Part shown: piece by piece, positions 6,529 through 11,595 of the stretch
Numbering within the stretch: position 1 is the first letter of the stretch
Layout: every line of letters begins with the position of its first letter
Origin: Wenzhouxiangella sp.
GTDB lineage: Bacteria > Pseudomonadota > Gammaproteobacteria > Xanthomonadales > Wenzhouxiangellaceae
Reading direction: 5' to 3'
Assembly (NCBI GenBank): GCA_007123575.1
Contig: SKKV01000008.1
Coordinates: forward strand, 1 to 11,595
DNA length: 11,595 bases
Notes under the pieces: model-generated
Databases searched by the model: none
Seen by the model: the letters and a program-made list of their open reading frames with translations, nothing else
Told to the model about the DNA's origin: nothing
Made by a program: the position numbers and the translations under genes

Positions 6529-9500
6529 TCGAAATCAAGGGGTACAAGATCATCAAGCAACTGGGCCGCGGCGGCATGGCTTCGGTGTACCTGGCACTGC
6601 AAGAATCGCTGGACAGATACGTCGCTTTGAAGGTCCTCTCTCCGCACCTGAGCACCGAAAATACCTTTTGTGATCGCTTCATGCGCGAAGCGCGCATCGC
6701 CGCCCGTTTTCTGCATCGAAGCATCGTCAGCATCTACGACATCAACAGCCAGGACGGCCGACCCTACATGGCGATGGAGTATTTGCCTGGAGGCACATTG
6801 GGCGGCCGGATGAAATCGCTCAGCCTGGACGATAAGCTGGTGGTCGCCGCTGAGATTGCCGACGCACTGGACTTCATGCATCGCCAGTCTTTCATTCATC
6901 GTGACGTCAAGCCTGACAACATCATCTTCCGAGCTGACGGCAGTGCCGTGATCACGGATTTCGGCATTGCCCGAGCCGCAAACTCAGCGACGCGCATGAC
7001 GCTGACCGGGTCGATCCTTGGCACTCCCCACTATATGAGCCCGGAACAGGCACGCGGCAAGAAAATCGGCCATCAATCCGACCTGTACAGCCTGGGCGTA
7101 GTGTTGTTCAAGATGCTGGCTGGCAAACTGCCATACGATGCCGAAGACCAGTTCAGCATCTGTGCGATGCACGTCAACGAACCCATCCCGTCATTACCAG
7201 CCGACCTAGCCCAATTTCAACCAGTCATTGATCGGCTGCTGGCCAAGGAGCCTGAAGATCGCTATCCGTCGGGTGAATCAGCACGCAAGGATTTGGAAAG
7301 CATCGCTGGCAATGATTTGTTGGTCCTAAGAACGGCAGCGGTTACCCCGGACCCCGAATCTGCCAGGCAATCAGACAGCACGGCCACCCAAATTCAAACG
7401 GCATCAAGCGATACGGGAAGCGACACGCCATCAACCAGGCTTGGCGGACCTACTGGGCCGACTGGCCAGGTCAGGGAAAGCCTCGACAACAAAGAGCCAA
7501 CGCGAACGCAACAGCCAACGGATCCTGAGGCTGACGCTGAGCCTGTTCACTCGACCATGGAAACGCTGGCTCCGCAGCCCATTCCGAATTGGAAAAGACC
7601 CCTACTCAGCGTAGCAGGCAAAGTCTCCAGCTTTATCCTGACCGCATCTGCTTTGACGCGAATCAGGTTCGAGGTAATCCGTCAGCGAATCGAGAGCATG
7701 GGCGGTATCAAGAGCTTACTCGAAGCCTCCGGTTCAGGCCTGAAAGATGCCTGGCTTGGACCGGAAGGAGTAGTTCACCAACCCAAGCGTCTGTTAACCA
7801 ACGCAACCTCTCCCTCAATATGGGCACCGCTTGGCATCCTGCTGGCCATTGGGCTGGGAATACTTGTCGTCGCCTTGCCTGAAGGCCCTACAGTCACCGA
7901 GGTTCCGGTAACAAGCACAGAGGGGCTTCCCGCGCCATCCGTTGAGCCGTTAGCGATCGAGATGGCGCTGGATGATGCTGATACCCCTACACCCGATGAC
8001 GCTTTCCTGAACGCTGTTCAACGCCTGGCAGACCAGGCAACAGCCCCCGAAGAATGGCTTGCCCTATCGTTGCTACTAGATCTGGACGACGTGCCCGATG
8101 AAGTTCGCGACACCATCAATCCCATTATTCCCTCCAGCCAGCAGCTAGCCATCGACCTTCGCCATGCGCTGGACACTGGCGGTGGACCCGGTGCACCACC
8201 GGTTATGGCGACCAGCGCCCTGGCGACCTGGCTGGATATCCTGCCGGCCGACCTGCACCCCGGGCCAATTACCGAGAGCGTGCTATTGGAAAGAATCGAA
8301 CGCGAAGCCGTCGAGAGCTTTCTCCCGGACATGGAAGCAGCCATTGCCCAGGCCAGGCTGGGAGCCTGGGACGGCGATGATGGCGCTTGGGCACGACTCC
8401 GTGCACCATTGGAATACATCCAAGGCACTCAAGATGCTGATCAAGCCATTAGCAAGCTTCGCCTGACCTGGTTGGAGCAATGGCAGGACTTGATCGAAAG
8501 TCGGGATAGCGATAGTGCCGAGACCTTCTTTCGCTCTGCAAAACAAGCGGGCGTTCTTGGAGACCAATGGCTGCAAGAGCATAGCGAACGCTTGGATGCA
8601 CTGAGTGCCGCCATTGAACAAGCAGAAACCGAACAGCAAATCGCTGGACTGCTGAGCCAGGCCGAAGAATTGCTGGAAGCGAACCGACTGATGATCCCCG
8701 AGGATCAAAACGCTTACATGAAATACCAGGCCGTGCTGGAGCTTGACCCCAACAACCAGGCAGCGGCTGCTGGCATCCGCAGAATTGCCGAACGCTACGG
8801 TGAATTGGCCCGCGAGGCACTGGACCAGGACAGGGTAGCAACCGCCGCCAATCACCTTGATAGGGCGGCCCAGCTTGCTCCTGATCTACCGCAGCTTCCT
8901 GAGTTGCGCGAGTGGCTGAACGCCATGCAGGAGCAGCGCGGATCGGCACCTCGCATGGCGCGCGACGTTTCCCTGCCTGGGCTGCGACTGACAGGACGAA
9001 AGACGGCCCAGCAATTGATCGACCGAGGTGAATCAGAAATCAGGCGGGGGCAAACGTTGAGAGGCTATGCCTACTTCCTGGCTGCGCTGGAACAGTCACC
9101 GGGCCACCCTGCTGTCCGGCGCCGTCTTGAGCAGCGAGCTCAGCGCTACATTCGCTTGGCAACACGAGATATTCACAACAACGACCTGCAACAAGCCAGC
9201 GAAAATCTTGCCATTGTGCAACTCATTGCACCCGACCACCCAGACTTTCCCGCCGCAGACCGATCGCTGCGCAACGCGCTTGACAGGCAGCGCGGATCGC
9301 AAGCCGGCGCCTCGCATAGCCAGGCCTACCTGTCGCAGCTGCGCCTGAAAGTGCTGCTTGCCGAGGCTGAAGCCAGCATCGATCGCCTTGCCTACGCGCC
9401 GGGCACCCAACGACTGGCCATAGATGCCGGGGAACGGCTCGACCGCGCTCGCCGACTGGCACCAAGAGACAGCCAGGTGCAAGCCTTATGGAATAGATAC

Positions 9501-9644
9501 GTCAACGAACTTCAGCAGTCGGCACAGGCCGCCATTGATGCCAACCAACCCGAAGCCGCAAGCTGGTTCATAGACCGACTGGCCGAGATCGATCCGCGTA
9601 ACGGCCGACTGAACCAACTTCGAAACCAACTGACCGAATCTTGA
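6525..9644 (+). CDS. Transmembrane Ser/Thr protein kinase with TPR-like periplasmic region
   Basis: This is a 1039-residue bacterial Hanks-type kinase. The cytosolic kinase domain (about 7-265) has the glycine loop G14-R-G-G-M-A-S-V, the ATP lysine K36, the catalytic loop H125-R-D127-V-K129-P-D-N132, D145-F-G, an activation segment rich in Thr and Ser, and SPE at 172-174; all key residues are present and it is an RD kinase. Residues about 275-350 are a disordered S/T/P/Q-rich linker, then a more helical juxtamembrane stretch, then one membrane segment at about 431-452. The remaining roughly 585 residues should be periplasmic. They carry helical repeats of TPR type at about 725-800, 828-910 and 945-1037 (for example LDRAAQLAPDLPQLP). 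It lacks the PASTA sensor repeats of Gram-positive kinases and the von Willebrand and sulfatase-like parts of PpkA. The repeats may sense envelope proteins, perhaps the nearby lipoproteins. It overlaps the phosphatase gene by 4 bp. Confidence 0.93.
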   Translation: MIEIKGYKIIKQLGRGGMASVYLALQESLDRYVALKVLSPHLSTENTFCDRFMREARIAARFLHRSIVSIYDINSQDGRPYMAMEYLPGGTLGGRMKSLSLDDKLVVAAEIADALDFMHRQSFIHRDVKPDNIIFRADGSAVITDFGIARAANSATRMTLTGSILGTPHYMSPEQARGKKIGHQSDLYSLGVVLFKMLAGKLPYDAEDQFSICAMHVNEPIPSLPADLAQFQPVIDRLLAKEPEDRYPSGESARKDLESIAGNDLLVLRTAAVTPDPESARQSDSTATQIQTASSDTGSDTPSTRLGGPTGPTGQVRESLDNKEPTRTQQPTDPEADAEPVHSTMETLAPQPIPNWKRPLLSVAGKVSSFILTASALTRIRFEVIRQRIESMGGIKSLLEASGSGLKDAWLGPEGVVHQPKRLLTNATSPSIWAPLGILLAIGLGILVVALPEGPTVTEVPVTSTEGLPAPSVEPLAIEMALDDADTPTPDDAFLNAVQRLADQATAPEEWLALSLLLDLDDVPDEVRDTINPIIPSSQQLAIDLRHALDTGGGPGAPPVMATSALATWLDILPADLHPGPITESVLLERIEREAVESFLPDMEAAIAQARLGAWDGDDGAWARLRAPLEYIQGTQDADQAISKLRLTWLEQWQDLIESRDSDSAETFFRSAKQAGVLGDQWLQEHSERLDALSAAIEQAETEQQIAGLLSQAEELLEANRLMIPEDQNAYMKYQAVLELDPNNQAAAAGIRRIAERYGELAREALDQDRVATAANHLDRAAQLAPDLPQLPELREWLNAMQEQRGSAPRMARDVSLPGLRLTGRKTAQQLIDRGESEIRRGQTLRGYAYFLAALEQSPGHPAVRRRLEQRAQRYIRLATRDIHNNDLQQASENLAIVQLIAPDHPDFPAADRSLRNALDRQRGSQAGASHSQAYLSQLRLKVLLAEAEASIDRLAYAPGTQRLAIDAGERLDRARRLAPRDSQVQALWNRYVNELQQSAQAAIDANQPEAASWFIDRLAEIDPRNGRLNQLRNQLTES

Positions 9645-9731
9645 CCTCAGCAGTGCCAGCCGGAGCGCAACCCTTGGATCAAGGTCTGCTGCCAACTCTG
9701 GGCAATCCAAACTGAATTGACATAGACAGAC
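9645..9731. other. Short gap between converging genes
   Basis: These 87 bp separate the ends of the kinase and caspase genes. They hold a weak CCTTG-GAT-CAAGG hairpin (about 9672-9684) and a bulged pairing of TTGGAT (9674-9679) plus TGCC (9690-9693) with GGCAATCCAA (9701-9710). Neither is followed by a T-run on either strand, so a standard terminator cannot be claimed, although the bulged structure could serve one or both genes. Confidence 0.25.
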
Positions 9732-11411
9732 TTAGCCAACGGGATCGCCGATCTGAGGGACGAAAAAGAAGCTACCAGCGGCGTGTCCAGCTTGCCGAAT
9801 CGGTCTCAGCTCAGGCGCCTGTTCGATGCCGAGCGGCTCGGCCAGTTCGTCTACACGAGAGGTTACGCGGCGAAAAAGATCCTGCTCACGAAGTACTGCC
9901 TCGTTATCTTCCAGCACATCAATCAGCGCGCGTGCGAACACGGAATGCTCGCCGCTGACCCGATCAAACACCGGTGCCAGGCCGCCGCTAGAGAGTACGA
10001 AGCGCGCCTGTCGGGACAAGCCGAGCTGAATGAGCCCTTCGGAAACCGGGCCACCGGAGCTGGCCAACATGGAGCCGGGATCGGTCGACATGGCGCCACC
10101 GTAGCAGGAGTCGGCTACGACCAGCACGCTTCGAGCTTGGGCCAGGGCCATCAGCTCGCTGACCGCCGAATTGGGTATCCAGTAGGTCGTGCGACTGAGT
10201 TCTGCATTGACAGGTAGCCAATAGCCGAACCCTCGTGTTTCTTCGATCTCCCCCGGCCGCAGCAATTGGCCGTGTCCGGCAAAGTAAATAAGGACGTTGT
10301 CCTGGGGCGTGACTTTCTGGCGCAAATCGTCAATCGCGGCCATGAGCTGATTCTTGGATGCATCGAGCACCAGGGTGACGTCAAAGCCGTACCGGGAGCT
10401 TAGGATTTCACCCAGGCGACGTGCATCCTGGTGCGGCGACTCCAGGCGGTCCCAGTGGTGGTAGCGCTCCAATCCAACGATCAGCGCGTAATAGCGGCCA
10501 AATTCGATTTCCCCAAGTCGAGCGGGGCTGATGGCAGGCAACTCTTCGACTTGAACGTCGGGAAGTTCTGCGACCGAACCGCGCAGTCGAAGCAAACGGC
10601 CTTCAGTATGCTCCTCTCGTTCAGAAGCCTCTGCTAGCATTCGTTCCAGCGTCGCGATGGTTTCCTGATCGTCAGCGCTGCGGTCATCGCGCGCGGTTAA
10701 CTGCTCGCGCAAACTGTCAACCTGCTGCTGCAGCACCCGGCGCTCACGCTGCGCTCGCCCCAGCGTTTCCGCCAACTCAGCCTCCATCGCCTCCAGGCGC
10801 TGGCGCTGCGTGGATGCAAACACCAAGTCATCGTCACCGGCCCCACTGGCGCGCCGGTACCAGTTCAGAGCCGTGGCCATGTCTTGCTCCACGCCCAGTC
10901 CTTGTTCGTAAAAGTAGGCCAAATTGACCATGGAGCGCGTAAAACCCTGCTCGGCCGCCTTTCGATACCATCGAGCTGCCTCGTCGAAGTTGGGCTCGGT
11001 TCCCAGACCCCGTTCGTAAATCTCGCCAACAAAGTGCTGCGCCTGCGCGTTTCCTTCCTGGGCGCGACCAAGCCAGACATTCAGGGCTGACCGATAATCA
11101 GCCCGATGATAGGCCACATACTCTCCACCACGGATTCGGCAGTCCAGAGTCGTGGTGCGAACCGGAATGCGGGGAGAAAGATACATGGACCGCCCCATGC
11201 GCCGAACTTCGCCCGGCAGCAGGCAGTCAACTACATAGTAATCGTCAAACTCGTCCAACCCCTCCACTTCTGCCTGCCCCTGATCCAGGCTTCGCACCTG
11301 CTGCCCGCCACCGCAGGCCACGACAGGGAGCATTAGCGCAAGCAGCGCACTAGCCCTGATGGTATTGCGTAGTCGCAACGACAGTAGCGGATCAAAATCA
11401 AACAGGTTCAT
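9732..11411 (-). CDS. Caspase-like (C14) lipoprotein with Sel1 repeats and coiled coil
   Basis: This is a 559-residue predicted outer-membrane lipoprotein. After a basic N-terminal region and the hydrophobic stretch ALLALMLPVVA comes Cys33, followed by Gly rather than Asp. Two Sel1-like repeats span about 106-190 (GEIYERGLGTEP...AARWYRKAAEQG and LAYFYEQGLGVEQD...ALNWYRRA), a coiled coil about 200-275, and a caspase p20-like domain about 304-555. The domain has the catalytic dyad: H380 in IYFAGHGQ and C436 in ADSCYGG, equivalent to the DxC(H/Y)SG motif of bacterial metacaspase-like proteases. An active cysteine protease is therefore likely; members commonly cut after basic residues, but specificity is not readable here. 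The start is ATG 11411 with GGAG eight bases upstream; a frame-extending TTG at 11471 has less support and would overlap the promoter. The gene converges on the kinase gene. Folding outside the inner membrane is inferred from the signal peptide. Confidence 0.9.
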   Translation of the reverse strand: MNLFDFDPLLSLRLRNTIRASALLALMLPVVACGGGQQVRSLDQGQAEVEGLDEFDDYYVVDCLLPGEVRRMGRSMYLSPRIPVRTTTLDCRIRGGEYVAYHRADYRSALNVWLGRAQEGNAQAQHFVGEIYERGLGTEPNFDEAARWYRKAAEQGFTRSMVNLAYFYEQGLGVEQDMATALNWYRRASGAGDDDLVFASTQRQRLEAMEAELAETLGRAQRERRVLQQQVDSLREQLTARDDRSADDQETIATLERMLAEASEREEHTEGRLLRLRGSVAELPDVQVEELPAISPARLGEIEFGRYYALIVGLERYHHWDRLESPHQDARRLGEILSSRYGFDVTLVLDASKNQLMAAIDDLRQKVTPQDNVLIYFAGHGQLLRPGEIEETRGFGYWLPVNAELSRTTYWIPNSAVSELMALAQARSVLVVADSCYGGAMSTDPGSMLASSGGPVSEGLIQLGLSRQARFVLSSGGLAPVFDRVSGEHSVFARALIDVLEDNEAVLREQDLFRRVTSRVDELAEPLGIEQAPELRPIRQAGHAAGSFFFVPQIGDPVG

Positions 11412-11442
11412 AACCAGTACTCCAGATCCAATGCCCCTAAGT

Positions 11443-11471
11443 ATTGTGCCTAAAGGCACTCCAAATGGCAA
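11443..11471 (-). promoter_or_regulatory. Probable sigma-70-type promoter of the caspase lipoprotein gene
   Basis: On the minus strand, TTGCCA (11466-11471, five of six bases of the -35 consensus) is followed after exactly 17 bp by CACAAT (11443-11448, four of six bases of the -10 consensus). Transcription would start near 11436, leaving a leader of about 25 bases with the GGAG ribosome-binding site before ATG 11411. This layout also argues against translation starting at 11471. Confidence 0.5.
11446..11459. repeat. Inverted repeat inside the caspase promoter
   Basis: GTGCC-TAAA-GGCAC (plus strand) is a perfect 5-bp inverted repeat with a 4-base A/T spacer. It lies between the proposed -35 and -10 boxes and overlaps the -10 box by three bases. 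A dimeric repressor bound here would block RNA polymerase. It is short, so chance cannot be excluded. Confidence 0.4.
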
Positions 11472-11595
11472 ACACCTTGGCCTAAGGAAGCCTTGCGTAG
11501 ACGACAGGGTCCACTAACTGGACAAGTCTTCCATGGCCCGCTGAACCACTCTACGGCTTCGAGACGGCAAGGTGTCGTAGGCTAGTAGCGATTGC
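11472..11595. other. Right-edge sequence without a recognised gene
   Basis: No convincing reading frame lies here: ATG-led frames at 11465 and 11533 stop within a few codons. CTACG (11551-11555) and CGTAG (11576-11580) form a loose inverted repeat about 20 bases apart. No tRNA, terminator with a T-run, or mobile-element end was recognised. Confidence 0.3.

Noticed and set aside
8934..9303. A 12-base repeat, CAGCGCGGATCG, occurring twice in the kinase gene
   Set aside because: Both copies encode QRGS-type stretches in the same frame within helical repeats; this fits ordinary coding similarity, not a mobile or regulatory repeat.
9096..9482. Minus-strand open frame of 128 codons inside the kinase gene
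   Set aside because: It is a shadow of the GC-rich kinase coding frame, with no motif or start signal.
2868..9644. Part of a type VI secretion cluster (kinase, PP2C, FHA)
   Set aside because: No secretion-system structural gene is visible, the FHA protein is fused to STAS rather than being TagH/Fha-like, and the kinase lacks PpkA's extra domains.
9672..9710. Bidirectional terminator between the kinase and caspase genes
   Set aside because: The hairpins are short or heavily bulged and lack a T-run on either strand; recorded only as a gap.
11412..11471. N-terminal extension of the caspase lipoprotein from TTG 11471
   Set aside because: It would place 20 extra residues before an already complete signal peptide and overlaps the promoter match; ATG 11411 has a good ribosome site.
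11540..11595. Possible partial tRNA at the right edge
   Set aside because: There is no T-arm consensus GGTTCGA and no acceptor or anticodon stem pairing that can be followed.

Overview
The window reads as a chromosomal segment of a moderately GC-rich Gram-negative bacterium, most likely a gammaproteobacterium. Support comes from two lipoproteins with lipobox signal peptides that predict outer-membrane sorting, a CSS-motif EAL phosphodiesterase (a largely proteobacterial architecture), a CsgG-like lipoprotein and clear Shine-Dalgarno sequences. No tRNA, rRNA, insertion sequence, phage gene or CRISPR array was seen, and species-level placement is not possible from this sequence.

Layout. At 1-1151 (+) lies the 3' part of a Baeyer-Villiger-type flavin monooxygenase gene whose start is outside the window. 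At 1280-2878 (+) is an inner-membrane c-di-GMP phosphodiesterase with a periplasmic redox-type CSS domain. Its 3' end overlaps, tail to tail, the end of a two-gene minus-strand unit: a 656-residue CsgG-like lipoprotein (3696-5666) followed by an FHA-STAS fusion protein (2868-3668). A 136-bp divergent control region (5667-5802) separates that unit from a plus-strand pair with an ATGA start/stop overlap: a PP2C protein phosphatase (5803-6528) and a 1039-residue transmembrane Ser/Thr kinase with a TPR-like periplasmic region (6525-9644). Convergent to the kinase is a Sel1/coiled-coil/caspase-like lipoprotein (9732-11411, minus), followed by its promoter region and about 110 bp of unassigned sequence.

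How it may work together. From 2868 to 11411 the genes look like one phospho-signalling island: a writer (kinase), an eraser (PP2C), a cytoplasmic phosphothreonine reader fused to a STAS domain (FHA-STAS), and two predicted outer-membrane lipoproteins, one pore-family-like and one protease-like, with repeat domains facing the kinase's periplasmic repeats. The family assignments rest on visible motifs. That they form one envelope stress or quality-control pathway is inference. The most unusual details are the STAS domain with Asp at the usual phospho-acceptor serine position, the surface-type caspase lipoprotein, and the CsgG-like protein without visible curli partners.
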